This document shows, piece after piece, positions 37,291 to 47,452 of a stretch of DNA of 64,000 nt. The stretch lies in NCBI RefSeq assembly GCF_012516475.1, contig NZ_CP051217.1, forward strand, positions 1,612,001 to 1,676,000, given 5' to 3'. Made by a program: the position numbers and the translations under genes. The notes beneath the pieces are model-generated. The model had not been told where the DNA came from. It saw only the letters and a program-made list of their open reading frames with translations, and did not search any database. This stretch comes from Parasphingorhabdus halotolerans. Its GTDB lineage: Bacteria > Pseudomonadota > Alphaproteobacteria > Sphingomonadales > Sphingomonadaceae. Positions within the stretch are counted from its first letter, which is position 1. Each line of letters begins with the position of its first letter.

Positions 37291-38121
37291 TTAGCCCTCC
37301 TTCCCTTCTGCATCCGAAGCAGCGGGTGCTTCTGCAGCCGGTGTTTCAGCGGGAGCTGCTTCTGCTGGCGTTTCCGCTGCAGCTGTTACAACTTCTTCTT
37401 CTACTGCAGCGACCGGAGCCTCATCAGCAGGTTTTTCTTCTGCGTTGCCGCGCGTTGCGCCAGGGAATGGCAGACCTTCAGGAGCGGCAACTTTCACTGC
37501 ATCCTTCACCAGAAGCCATCCGCCCTTTGAACCAGGCACACTGCCACGAACAAAAATCAGGCCGCGATCCGCATCGGTGCGAACAACTTCCAGATTTTGC
37601 TGGGTGCGATTTTTCGCGCCCATATGACCGGCCATTTTCTTGCCTTTAAAGACCTTACCCGGATCCTGGTTTTGACCGGTAGAACCATGTGCACGGTGAG
37701 AGATAGAAACACCGTGGGTTGCGCGCATACCGCCAAAACCCCAGCGCTTCATAGCACCGGCAAAGCCTTTACCTTGGGTAACACCTTGAATATCTACCAT
37801 CTGACCAGCCAAAAAGTGGTCAGCGGATACGGTTGCACCAATGGGGAGCAAAGCATCTTCGCTATCAACCCGGAATTCGGCAACACGCGCCTTTGGCTCA
37901 ACTTCTGCCTTGGCAAAAGCTTCACGTTGCGGCTTGTTTACATTTTTCGCTTTACGGGCACCAGCACCAAGCTGAACGGCAAAATAGCCATCACGTTCCT
38001 GATTGCGGGCTCCAACAACCTGGCATTCTTCCAAGGAAAGAACGGTAACCGGCACATGCTGGCCGTCCTCCTGAAACAAGCGGGTCATCCCCATTTTCTT
38101 CGCGATCACGCCTGTACGCAC
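37291..38121 (-). CDS. rplC: 50S ribosomal protein L3 with long Ala/Glu-rich tail
   Basis: The core ([71 protein letters not shown]) is L3, which reaches the peptidyl-transferase centre. The protein is 276 residues, with about 60 C-terminal residues of Ala/Glu/Pro repeats ([19 protein letters not shown]) beyond the usual end. The tail is probably disordered and solvent-exposed. A 204-bp gap separates it from rpsJ, unusually long for this operon. Confidence 0.97.
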   Translation of the reverse strand: MRTGVIAKKMGMTRLFQEDGQHVPVTVLSLEECQVVGARNQERDGYFAVQLGAGARKAKNVNKPQREAFAKAEVEPKARVAEFRVDSEDALLPIGATVSADHFLAGQMVDIQGVTQGKGFAGAMKRWGFGGMRATHGVSISHRAHGSTGQNQDPGKVFKGKKMAGHMGAKNRTQQNLEVVRTDADRGLIFVRGSVPGSKGGWLLVKDAVKVAAPEGLPFPGATRGNAEEKPADEAPVAAVEEEVVTAAAETPAEAAPAETPAAEAPAASDAEGKEG

Positions 38122-38325
38122 GATCAGTCTCCTTCACAGAGGCCGACGGGACCATTCCCCCCGGCTTGCCAACCCAAATTGTCGTGCATCACCCCGTCCG
38201 GGCTGTAAAAGCTTCACAAATGATGCGAAGCAGACGGGGGACGCTTACCCGGCATATCCCTTCACAAGAAGGCACCGGAGGTATCCCAATGTCTCGCCCC
38301 GCTTTATTTGCGGAGCAAAATCGGC

Positions 38326-38637
38326 CTAAGCCAGCTTAATCTCAACGTTTACACCGGCAGCAAGATCAAGCTTCATCAAAGCATCGACTGTTTGCGGTGT
38401 GGGCTGCACGATATCGAGCAACCTTTTGTAAGTCCGCACCTCGAACTGCTCACGCGATTTTTTATCGACGTGGGGTCCGCGGTTTACGGTGAATTTCTCA
38501 ATGTGCGTTGGCAGTGGTATTGGTCCACGGATGAGCGCGCCGGTGCGGCGAGCGGTGTCAGCGATATCGCCGGTTGCCTGATCGAGAACCCGATGATCGA
38601 ATGCTTTCAAGCGTATGCGAATATTCTGCGTTTCCAT
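38326..38637 (-). CDS. rpsJ: 30S ribosomal protein S10
   Basis: This 103-residue protein ([21 protein letters not shown], then [35 protein letters not shown]) is S10, also the NusE antitermination factor. It is the first gene of the S10 operon; a terminator hairpin separates it from tuf. A TTGACA-like box lies about 15 bp upstream, too close to serve as its own -35. Confidence 0.98.
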   Translation of the reverse strand: METQNIRIRLKAFDHRVLDQATGDIADTARRTGALIRGPIPLPTHIEKFTVNRGPHVDKKSREQFEVRTYKRLLDIVQPTPQTVDALMKLDLAAGVNVEIKLA

Positions 38638-38721
38638 GAACCTGTACCAATGTCAAAGAGCCAAAAATAAACCGCCCCGATTCTGCCCTAAATTTTCTAA
38701 GGCGAAAGGCCGGAGCGGCTG

Positions 38722-38756
38722 AAAAACTGGCCGACCGAATCAATGACCCGGTCGGC
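38722..38756 (-). terminator. Predicted terminator after tuf
   Basis: GCCGACCG (38730-38737) pairs with CGGTCGGC (38749-38756) around an 11-base loop. On the minus strand it is followed three bases later by TTTTT. It lies 14 bp after the tuf stop and should separate the str and S10 transcripts. Confidence 0.65.
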
Positions 38757-38770
38757 GAAGCAGTCCTATA

Positions 38771-39961
38771 TTACTTCGTTACGTTGCTGACAACCCCTGA
38801 TCCAACAGTACGGCCACCTTCGCGAATTGCGAAGCGAAGACCTGGATCCATAGCGATTGGTGCAATCAATTTAACAGCGATTGTTACGTTGTCGCCTGGC
38901 ATAACCATTTCCGTACCTTCTGGCAGGATAACTTCGCCGGTAACGTCCGTTGTGCGGAAGTAGAATTGTGGGCGATAGTTAGCAAAGAATGGTGTATGAC
39001 GGCCACCCTCGTCTTTGGAAAGCACATAGACTTCAGCGTCAAACTCGGTGTGAGGAGTGATCGAACCTGGCTTACAAAGAACCTGGCCACGCTCAACTTC
39101 TTCACGAGCAACGCCGCGAATAAGAGCGCCGATGTTATCGCCAGCTTGACCGGAGTCGAGAAGCTTGCGGAACATTTCAACGCCGGTAACAGTTGTCTTC
39201 GTGGTATCTTTGATTCCAACGATTTCACATTCGTCCCCAACATTCACAATGCCGGTTTCAACACGACCGGTAACAACCGTACCGCGACCTGAAATCGAGA
39301 AAACATCTTCGATTGGCATCAAGAACGCTTGGTCAACTGGACGCTCTGGCTGAGGAATGGCTTCATCAACAGCTTTCATCAGCTCAAGAATGGAGTTCTT
39401 GCCAATTTCATCGTCGCGGCCCTCAAGAGCTGCAAGAGCAGAACCCTTGATGATAGGAATATCGTCGCCGGGGAAGTCGTAAGAAGAGAGAAGCTCGCGG
39501 ATTTCCATTTCGACCAGCTCGATCAGCTCGTCATCATCAACCTGATCAACCTTGTTCATGTAAACAACCAGCGCTGGAACACCAACCTGACGCGCAAGCA
39601 GGATATGCTCGCGGGTTTGTGGCATTGGACCGTCAGCAGCGTTCACAACCAAAATGCCGCCGTCCATCTGTGCAGCACCAGTGATCATGTTTTTCACATA
39701 GTCAGCGTGGCCCGGGCAATCAACGTGCGCATAGTGGCGGTTTTCGGTTTCATATTCAACGTGCGCTGTTGAAATGGTGATGCCGCGCTCACGCTCTTCA
39801 GGAGCTTTATCGATATTTGCGAAGTCAACAGCGACGCCGCCGGTTGATTCAGCAAGCACCTTCGTGATCGCTGCGGTCAACGTGGTTTTGCCGTGGTCAA
39901 CATGACCGATCGTGCCAACGTTACAGTGCGGCTTGTTGCGCTCAAACTTTGCTTTTGCCAT
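38771..39961 (-). CDS. tuf: Elongation factor Tu
   Basis: The 396-residue GTPase delivers aminoacyl-tRNA to the ribosome. The P-loop GHVDHGKT is at 19-26, with [10 protein letters not shown] and NKVDQVDD as the further GTP motifs. Domains 2 and 3 are complete, ending [11 protein letters not shown]. It follows fusA by 149 bp, with its own predicted promoter in the gap. This is the only tuf copy in the window. Confidence 0.99.
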   Translation of the reverse strand: MAKAKFERNKPHCNVGTIGHVDHGKTTLTAAITKVLAESTGGVAVDFANIDKAPEERERGITISTAHVEYETENRHYAHVDCPGHADYVKNMITGAAQMDGGILVVNAADGPMPQTREHILLARQVGVPALVVYMNKVDQVDDDELIELVEMEIRELLSSYDFPGDDIPIIKGSALAALEGRDDEIGKNSILELMKAVDEAIPQPERPVDQAFLMPIEDVFSISGRGTVVTGRVETGIVNVGDECEIVGIKDTTKTTVTGVEMFRKLLDSGQAGDNIGALIRGVAREEVERGQVLCKPGSITPHTEFDAEVYVLSKDEGGRHTPFFANYRPQFYFRTTDVTGEVILPEGTEMVMPGDNVTIAVKLIAPIAMDPGLRFAIREGGRTVGSGVVSNVTK

Positions 39962-40005
39962 TATATAATACCTCTAATTTCTATCGTCTTGATAGTCCGT
40001 GCCGC

Positions 40006-40034
40006 GCTTTGGCGAGACTATACAAATCTGTCAA
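40006..40034 (-). promoter_or_regulatory. Predicted promoter of tuf
   Basis: On the minus strand TTGACA (40034-40029) is followed after 17 bp by CAAAGC, within GCCAAAGC. That resembles the alphaproteobacterial -10 form GCTANAWC. It lies between fusA and tuf and would give EF-Tu extra transcription independent of the str promoter. Confidence 0.45.
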
Positions 40035-40048
40035 CACCCTTTTATCAG

Positions 40049-40069
40049 TTGGGTAATTTTCTTACCCAA
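40049..40069. other. Stem-loop in the fusA-tuf gap
   Basis: A perfect 8-bp stem (TTGGGTAA with TTACCCAA) with a 5-base loop lies 15 bp upstream of the predicted tuf -35 box. No T-run follows on the minus strand, so it is not a standard terminator. It may be an RNA-processing site or a stabilising end for the upstream mRNA. Confidence 0.45.
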
Positions 40070-40110
40070 TGCTCAAAAAGGAAGCGCAATATCTTATGAG
40101 AAAGCGGCGA

Positions 40111-42204
<2,094 letters not shown>

Positions 42205-42289
42205 AGTCTTTACTCCAAATGCGGGGGCCTAATTTCTGCGCCGCCCTATAGTTAATATGGCCAGCAAATGCCAGCCCTGTGATTGCAAT

Positions 42290-42355
42290 GTGCTCCGCAC
42301 TTGATGCGGAGCTTCCCAAGATCGGTGTGAAGGCTCCGCATCAAGTGCGGAGCAC
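42290..42355. repeat. REPIN-type inverted pair of palindromes between rpsG and fusA
   Basis: Two 23-bp arms (42290-42312 and 42333-42355) are exact reverse complements around a 20-base spacer. Each arm is itself a hairpin, GCTCCGCA, a 5-base loop, TGCGGAGC. This nested layout is that of paired repetitive extragenic palindromes (REPIN). Its place inside the str operon could modulate relative rpsG and fusA transcript levels. Confidence 0.75.
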
Positions 42356-42363
42356 CTCAATTT

Positions 42364-42834
42364 CTACCAGCGGTAATGCGCGAACGCACGGTTGGCTTCT
42401 GCCATCTTGTGCGAATCTTCCCGCTTCTTCACCGCGTTGCCGCGGTTGTTGGAAGCATCGAGAATTTCACCCGACAGACGAGCCGCCATGGTGGTTTCGC
42501 TGCGTGAACGGGCTGCAGAAATCATCCAGCGGATGGCCAATGCCTGCGCACGTTCGGGACGTACTTCAACCGGCACCTGATAGGTCGCACCACCAACACG
42601 GCGGCTGCGCACTTCAATGCCTGGCTTGATATTGTTCAGCGCATCGTGAAAAAGCTCCAGCGGATCTTTTTTCGCTTTGGCTTCAACACTGTCAAAAGCA
42701 CCGTAAACAATTTTCTCGGCGGTGGATTTCTTACCATCCACCATGAGGTTGTTCATGAATTTTGAAAGGACCAGATCCTTGAATTTTGGATCAGGAAGGA
42801 TAACCCGTTTTTCGGGACGACGACGACGTGACAT
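42364..42834 (-). CDS. rpsG: 30S ribosomal protein S7
   Basis: The 156-residue S7 starts [20 protein letters not shown] and ends [11 protein letters not shown]. It nucleates assembly of the 30S head and in E. coli represses the str operon. It lies 23 bp after rpsL. Confidence 0.98.
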   Translation of the reverse strand: MSRRRRPEKRVILPDPKFKDLVLSKFMNNLMVDGKKSTAEKIVYGAFDSVEAKAKKDPLELFHDALNNIKPGIEVRSRRVGGATYQVPVEVRPERAQALAIRWMISAARSRSETTMAARLSGEILDASNNRGNAVKKREDSHKMAEANRAFAHYRW

Positions 42835-42857
42835 ATCTTATAACTCCGAAACTGATC

Positions 42858-43229
42858 TTATTTAGGACGCTTGGCGCCATATTTCGAACGGCTCTGCTTG
42901 CGGTCTTTAACGCCTTGCGTATCAAGAACGCCGCGCAGCACATGGTAACGCACACCGGGAAGGTCGCGCACACGGCCGCCACGAATGAGAACAACACTAT
43001 GCTCCTGAAGGTTGTGACCTTCACCGGGAATATAGCTGATGACCTCACGCTGGTTGGTCAGGCGAACCTTGGCAACCTTACGCAGAGCGGAGTTTGGTTT
43101 CTTCGGAGTCGTGGTATAAACCCGGGTGCAAACGCCGCGTTTCTGCGGGTTGGCTTCCATCGCTGGAACTTTGGATTTCACCTTCTGAGGCACCCGCCCT
43201 TTACGGACGAGCTGATTAATCGTTGGCAT
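42858..43229 (-). CDS. rpsL: 30S ribosomal protein S12 with Arg88
   Basis: The 123-residue S12 controls decoding accuracy. The Lys43 loop ([12 protein letters not shown]) is the wild-type form. The second loop reads [13 protein letters not shown], with arginine (codon CGC, 42966-42968) at residue 88, where E. coli has lysine. Lys88 to Arg changes are known to confer streptomycin resistance in several bacteria, so intrinsic resistance is predicted. It is the first gene of the str operon, downstream of a clear promoter and a hairpin-containing leader. Confidence 0.98.
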   Translation of the reverse strand: MPTINQLVRKGRVPQKVKSKVPAMEANPQKRGVCTRVYTTTPKKPNSALRKVAKVRLTNQREVISYIPGEGHNLQEHSVVLIRGGRVRDLPGVRYHVLRGVLDTQGVKDRKQSRSKYGAKRPK

Positions 43230-43255
43230 AAAGTCTTCACCTTATAGTAGAATGT

Positions 43256-43297
43256 CCTGCATTATGCAGGGGTTACTCTCACCGTATTTTGGTACGG
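43256..43297 (-). promoter_or_regulatory. Two hairpins in the rpsL leader
   Basis: The leader carries CCGTA/TACGG (43282-43297, 6-base loop) and then CCTGCAT/ATGCAGG (43256-43270, single-base loop), ending 26 bp before the rpsL start. No T-run follows either. They could be a site for feedback by a ribosomal protein or only stabilising structure. Confidence 0.4.
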
Positions 43298-43361
43298 CAA
43301 GTGTTTTGCCTATGTAGCTTTCCCGCTGGGTCAGATGCGACCCGCCCCAACAAGAGCGCGG

Positions 43362-43390
43362 CCCTTAGCGGGGATTCGGGTGGGGGTCAA
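43362..43390 (-). promoter_or_regulatory. Predicted promoter of the str operon
   Basis: On the minus strand TTGACC (43390-43385) and TAAGGG within GCTAAGGG (43367-43362) are 17 bp apart. A GC-rich start region follows, as in stringently controlled promoters. The -35 box lies just 5 bp from the stop codon of the restriction endonuclease gene. Confidence 0.65.
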
Positions 43391-43395
43391 GGGGA

Positions 43396-44484
43396 TCAAT
43401 TGTTTCCAAATTGCTTCGACCAGGCCTTCTTTGTGAAGATTTTTCTATTCGGATCAGCAATGAACTTTTCGAATCTTTTTATAACTTCGATTCTTTTCGT
43501 TTCGGTAAGAAGGAGGTACAAGATTTCCACCGTTCTGCAAAAATCAATAAACTGAAACTGGGCACCCCGATACTCTAAAACATCATTGGTCAATTTGAGA
43601 CTACTTGCGTCGTTAGGCATTCGGCATACAAATGTGATTGGAGCGTTGCTCAATCCTTGTTTGGCAAAGGACTCCACGGCAGCATCCAATCGTTCCTCAT
43701 CCACTGGCTTACAGGTCACTTCAAAATAGTTTCCTGCTTCATCGTTAGCCAACGATTCCCAAATGTCAGCCGGTTTGTTCGAAGTAGTATTTGTACCAAA
43801 GACGCTTTCGTTGACTCCCAATACAGCCTCAAAGTCTGTGTCCGTTGATCTGAGAAATGCTAAAATTAAACCAAACAAATATTGGGGTACCGAGCCTCCC
43901 TCTGGAGTTGAAACGGCAAACTTGGCCAATTTGCTACCTGTCTCCATCGGAGCAACAGTGTCCAAATTCTGCAATGTCACTTCAAGTTGACCGATTTCCT
44001 CGGCATATTGAAGCAATCGCTGGATGAACATCAGAATTAGATCATCTCTAAATTCCAAGTTTCCCCAGTGGCTATTTATACGCCTTATGTAGTCAACTGC
44101 TGCTAATGCAGCATCTTCCGGCTTTCGACCCTCTGCCCACTTTTCATCAATGACTTGCACATTCTTGGCCACATTTAATGGAGCACTAGCTCCTGTAGGA
44201 ATGCTGTACTTTTTCAAAATCGGCCGGATGCCTCTCTCAAAAATAGCGCGCGGATGTATGGAACCGAATTCGTTGGATGAATTTATGTCTTCGCGAACCA
44301 TTTTCCCTAATATTGCAGTCAATGTGATCCCTCGAAATCCATCAGTAGGAATTGGGATTAATCGCTCCAAAACGGCCCGTTCGTTTTTGTATCGATCCAC
44401 AGCAGGCCCTTCTCCTGCATTTACTCGCTCAATAAGTACTTCCAATTGATCGGCAACAAACTGATTTCGCTCCGCTGGCTTCAC
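43396..44484 (-). CDS. Probable type II restriction endonuclease
   Basis: The 362-residue protein is encoded head-to-head with a cytosine-5 methyltransferase, 127 bp from its chosen start, the classic arrangement of a type II system. I recognise no certain catalytic motif. The length and the run ESLANDEAGNYFEVTCKPVDEERLDAAVESF (a D/E-x-x-x-F-E-V-T-C-K core strand pattern resembling a PD-(D/E)XK centre) fit a nuclease, possibly of the SacI-like family. Codon use is clearly more AT-rich than the surrounding genes, indicating horizontal gain. Its stop codon abuts the str-operon promoter. Confidence 0.7.
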   Translation of the reverse strand: MKPAERNQFVADQLEVLIERVNAGEGPAVDRYKNERAVLERLIPIPTDGFRGITLTAILGKMVREDINSSNEFGSIHPRAIFERGIRPILKKYSIPTGASAPLNVAKNVQVIDEKWAEGRKPEDAALAAVDYIRRINSHWGNLEFRDDLILMFIQRLLQYAEEIGQLEVTLQNLDTVAPMETGSKLAKFAVSTPEGGSVPQYLFGLILAFLRSTDTDFEAVLGVNESVFGTNTTSNKPADIWESLANDEAGNYFEVTCKPVDEERLDAAVESFAKQGLSNAPITFVCRMPNDASSLKLTNDVLEYRGAQFQFIDFCRTVEILYLLLTETKRIEVIKRFEKFIADPNRKIFTKKAWSKQFGNN

Positions 44485-44611
44485 TTTTTCATTCCTATGT
44501 TTGCACTTGCTCGCTACCGTTATGGCCGAACTTGATCAATCAACAACAGTTATCTATTTGCTATTAGAGATAGAGTTCGGTACAAAGCATGAACAAATGA
44601 AGAGGCAAGTT

Positions 44612-45694
44612 ATGGATACACCGTCAGTCGTCTCACTTTTTTCCGGTGCTGGAGGATTCGATATCGGATTTGATCAAGCTGGATTTCAAACAGTCTGGGC
44701 AAACGAACTAAACATTGATGCTTGCGACTCCTTTGATCAAAAATTTGGTGACGGGTTTATTACTAGAGGGTCAATTATTGATCATATTGATGACCTTAAA
44801 AATTTGTCATCACCCGATGTGTTGATTGGCGGCCCTCCTTGCCAAGGGTTTAGCGTGGCTGGGTATATGGATCTCAATGATCCGCGTTCAGAACTTGTCT
44901 TTACCTATATGAAAGCCCTTCGTATTTTAAAGCCCAAGGCTTTCATTCTTGAAAACGTGAAAGCTCTCGCGGTACTCGAAAAATTTCGTCACATACGAGA
45001 ACGCTTAATCCGAGAAGCTAGAGCAGCTGGTTACAATACGGATATCGTTGTTGTGAAGTCATCGGATTATGGAGTTCCTCAAGCCAGAGAAAGAATGTTA
45101 ATTGTTGGTTTTCAAAATCATTCATTCGATGATTTTGAATCTTTTTTGCATACTCAGCGAGAACCAGCAAAACCTCTCCGTAAAGCGATTTCTCATCTCG
45201 GCCGCGCAGGCTCCAAAACGAATCCTCGAATCTGCAAAGCAAAGGTGACGATTGCGCAGAATCCGATTCTAAGAAAATCACCCTACGCTGGAATGATGTT
45301 CAACGGTCAAGGTCGCCCCTTGAATCTCGATGGGTACGCATCGACACTTCCTGCCTCCATGGGCGGTAATAGAACGCCAATTGTGGATGAGGAGCAACTT
45401 TACGGTGGTCTAAGTCCTTGGATTGACGTCTATCATCGTCAACTAATAGAAGGCGGCAAGGTCTGGTCAAATCATGAAGCGCCTAGAAGACTCCGTCGGC
45501 TAACGATTGATGAGGCGGCAACAATTCAAACATTCCCATCAAAGCATGTATTTAGCGGCAAAACATCTTCCGTGTTTTCTCAGATCGGCAATGCGGTACC
45601 TTGTGAACTTGCGAGAAAAATTGCGCTATCTGTTAAGGCAGTCCTAGGTGGATACAAATCGAATAGTTTACCCAATCAGATTAAAGTGGCTTGA
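44612..45694 (+). CDS. DNA (cytosine-5) methyltransferase
   Basis: The 360-residue enzyme has the C5-methyltransferase motifs in order. Motif I is SLFSGAGGFDIGFDQAGF at about 7-24 and motif IV, with the catalytic cysteine, is GGPPCQGFS. Then come ENVKAL, motif VIII QARERMLIVGF, a variable target-recognition region and motif X QIGNAVPCELARKIA. It should protect host DNA from the adjacent nuclease. The ATG at 44612 has AGAGG 7 bases upstream; an in-frame start at 44501 would add 37 unconserved residues. AT-rich composition matches the nuclease gene, supporting joint transfer. The specificity cannot be read. Confidence 0.93.
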   Translation: MDTPSVVSLFSGAGGFDIGFDQAGFQTVWANELNIDACDSFDQKFGDGFITRGSIIDHIDDLKNLSSPDVLIGGPPCQGFSVAGYMDLNDPRSELVFTYMKALRILKPKAFILENVKALAVLEKFRHIRERLIREARAAGYNTDIVVVKSSDYGVPQARERMLIVGFQNHSFDDFESFLHTQREPAKPLRKAISHLGRAGSKTNPRICKAKVTIAQNPILRKSPYAGMMFNGQGRPLNLDGYASTLPASMGGNRTPIVDEEQLYGGLSPWIDVYHRQLIEGGKVWSNHEAPRRLRRLTIDEAATIQTFPSKHVFSGKTSSVFSQIGNAVPCELARKIALSVKAVLGGYKSNSLPNQIKVA

Positions 45695-45714
45695 TTTTTC
45701 ATAGGGCGACGATG

Positions 45715-45847
45715 TCACCCCAAAACCGACAACCGCACTCCCATTGCCCGCAGCATATTCAAGAAAGTCTCCAGCGTCATATTGTCGTTCGGCCCGAGCG
45801 CCCGAAAGCAAATTAAGCATGGCGTCTGCAGCGTGATCTTGCTCTCC
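45715..45847 (-). pseudogene. C-terminal remnant of an addiction-module antitoxin
   Basis: The minus-strand frame reads ESKITLQTPCLICFRALGP and then NDNMTLETFLNMLRAMGVRLSVLG before a stop. This matches the C-terminal half of HI1420-type antitoxins, which end in a pattern like P-x-x-x-T-[LV]-L-K-[VI]-L-x-A-L-G-[LV]-R-L-S-V. The N-terminal half is missing: the frame runs into a palindromic repeat. It is a decayed copy and shares an 18-bp identical segment with the fragment at 46475-46669. Confidence 0.6.
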
Positions 45848-45848
45848 T

Positions 45849-46023
45849 TAAGCCCCTCCTCTTCAGGGGAGGGGTTGGGGTGTGGGGGCTGCCGTCGAAG
45901 AAATTGGGTTACGATAAAAACAGAAATTTCGTCTTGGCAACCAGATCAAAGCGCCGACCGGAGACATGGCATCAAGGCCAGAGGCCCCACCCCTTCCCCC
46001 TCCCCTAAAGGAGGAGGGGCTTA
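45849..46023. repeat. Paired inverted GC-rich repeat element (about 175 bp)
   Basis: The left arm 45849-45889 (TAAGCCCCTCCTCTTCAGGG and onward) and the right arm 45983-46023 are imperfect reverse complements around a spacer of about 93 bp. Each arm contains its own CCCCTCC/GGAGGGG hairpin. This is a MITE- or REPIN-like intergenic element. Its right end supplies the stop codon of the DUF1304 gene. Confidence 0.65.
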
Positions 46024-46398
46024 TTTATTATGCCCCGTCCCCAACCAAACCAGCACCAGCGCAATCACCGCCGGCACGGTTTGCACCAATGCGATGCGCG
46101 GCGATACGGTGGTGGCGCCGAATATTCCGGCGATCGCGACGAACAACAAAAAACATGTCGCAACGCGGCGATGCCATATAGGGTCTTTGATAAACAGCGA
46201 CCAGATCAAGCCAGCAGCAAGGAAGCTGTTATAAAGCCCCTGATTGGCCGCCATCGCCGTGGTCGGTTCAAACAAATCCGCAGGAAAGGCAGAAAAAACC
46301 GCCGGGCCTCTGGTGGTCCAGGCAAATATCTCAAACCAGGCGATATATAAATGCAGCGCGGCAATCAGCCCGATGCATATCGATGCCAGTAATTTCAT
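46021..46398 (-). CDS. DUF1304 family membrane protein (copy A)
   Basis: The 125-residue product has four hydrophobic segments and the family features LHLYIAWFEIFAWTT, FEPTTAMAANQGLYNSFLAAGL and a C-terminal VPAVIALVLVW. It is an integral inner-membrane protein of unknown function. It is closely similar over its whole length to the gene at 47020-47397, so the two are recent duplicates. The ATG at 46398 follows GGGAGAGG. The stop codon lies in the right arm of a palindromic repeat. Confidence 0.85.
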   Translation of the reverse strand: MKLLASICIGLIAALHLYIAWFEIFAWTTRGPAVFSAFPADLFEPTTAMAANQGLYNSFLAAGLIWSLFIKDPIWHRRVATCFLLFVAIAGIFGATTVSPRIALVQTVPAVIALVLVWLGTGHNK

Positions 46399-46474
46399 TG
46401 TGCCTCTCCCGCGATGCTGGATCACTATACGGTGCGGGCGAACAAGCACAAGCGGTCCGCTGGATTACCCAAAA

Positions 46475-46669
46475 TCAGATGAAGCAAAGCGCCTGCCGCG
46501 TGATCTTGCTCTCCTCGGCCATCGCAGTCATGCCTTTGGCACGCGCGACATCGTTTAGCGCCGCGCGGAACAACGCCGCGTCATTTTCCTCAAACGCAGC
46601 CTGCAAATAGGTCGCGATCATGACCGGGCTGTCGAGATATTCCGCAGCGTCAAATTCTGTTGTGGTCAT
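46475..46669 (-). pseudogene. N-terminal remnant of an HI1420-type addiction-module antitoxin
   Basis: The 64-residue frame reads MTTTEFDAAEYLDSPVMIAT and continues through LNDVARAKGMTAMAEESKIT before stopping at RQALCFI. The pattern FDAAEYLD...YL...A..DVARA+GM..+A...+.R is that of the HI1420-type antitoxin DNA-binding domain. Intact proteins run about 30-35 residues further. No partner toxin gene and no ribosome site are visible, so I regard it as inactive. The missing half resembles the remnant at 45715-45847. Confidence 0.65.
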
Positions 46670-47019
46670 TTGTTGTTATTGGAGCAAATTTGACTTGCTG
46701 TAATCTAAAGGTGACATTTTACGGTCGTCATCCTGAACTTGTTTCAGGATCTCCGGAGGCGTGTGTGAAAGTCATGGAATGCTGAGTCCAAGACCAGCGA
46801 GGGTAAACAAGTTCAGCATGACGAATTTGGCAGGCCTTTCCTACATGCACCTGCCCCGGTATCATCTCGTGCGGCTCTTTGAAAATCCAGACTTCCACGA
46901 CCGTGACATATCGGCATCCTACATAGCGCCCAGCGGTTCAGACTCTTTCTGAAGTTCAAACAAAGCTCTCATAGGCCCCAACTTTGACAAACTTAGGAAT
47001 GGATCAGCAACCCAAACGC
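46670..47019. other. Gene-free stretch carrying a palindromic repeat
   Basis: No gene is supported in these 350 bp. The segment holds the repeat at 46726-46823 and otherwise unremarkable sequence. Any open frames overlap the repeat or the 3' flank of the DUF1304 gene. Confidence 0.5.
46726..46823. repeat. Inverted pair of REP-like palindromes
   Basis: CGTCATCCTGAACTTGTTT (46726-46744) is repeated in reverse complement at 46805-46823 with one mismatch. The left unit is a full hairpin: ATCCTGAA, loop CTTGT, TTCAGGAT. The right unit has lost half of its stem. This word is one of the commonest intergenic repeats in alphaproteobacteria (recalled, not searched). Confidence 0.7.
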
Positions 47020-47397
47020 CTAGTCCCGCCGCAGCACGGGCAGCCACAGCAGCAGCAAGGCAATCACCGCCGGCCCGGCCTGCGCAATCGCTACATCGGG
47101 CGATACGCGGTATCCACCTAATATTCCCGCCGCCGCGACAAATAGCAAAAAGCAGGTCGCAATCCGCTTTTGCCACAGCGCATTCTTGATGCACAGCGTC
47201 CAGATCAGCCCTGCAGCCAGCAGCGCATTATACACGCCCTGATTGGCGGCCATTGCTCTGGTTGGTTCAAAAAGATCGCGCGGAAGGTCGGGAAAGGCAA
47301 TCGGCCCCTGTGTCTCCCACTGGAATATCCCGAACCACGCAATGTAAATGTGGAGCAAGGCAATCAGGCCGATCAGGATCGCCGCTAGCTTCGTCAT
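47020..47397 (-). CDS. DUF1304 family membrane protein (copy B)
   Basis: This 125-residue membrane protein (LLHIYIAWFGIFQWET, FEPTRAMAANQGVYNALLAAGLIW, IATCFLLFVAAAGILGG) parallels the product of 46021-46398 residue for residue, including four hydrophobic helices. The function of the family is unknown. The start at 47397 gives MTKLAAILIGLIALLH, aligning with copy A. Confidence 0.85.
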   Translation of the reverse strand: MTKLAAILIGLIALLHIYIAWFGIFQWETQGPIAFPDLPRDLFEPTRAMAANQGVYNALLAAGLIWTLCIKNALWQKRIATCFLLFVAAAGILGGYRVSPDVAIAQAGPAVIALLLLWLPVLRRD

Positions 47398-47452
47398 AGT
47401 GTATTCCCCGATGTCAGGGAGATGACTAAGGCTCGGTGCCGATAATGGCAAT

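Noticed and set aside
38651..38656. TTGACA box upstream of rpsJ as an S10 operon promoter
   Set aside because: The box is only about 15 bp from the start codon, so the -10 element and transcript start would fall inside the gene, and no suitable -10 sequence is there.
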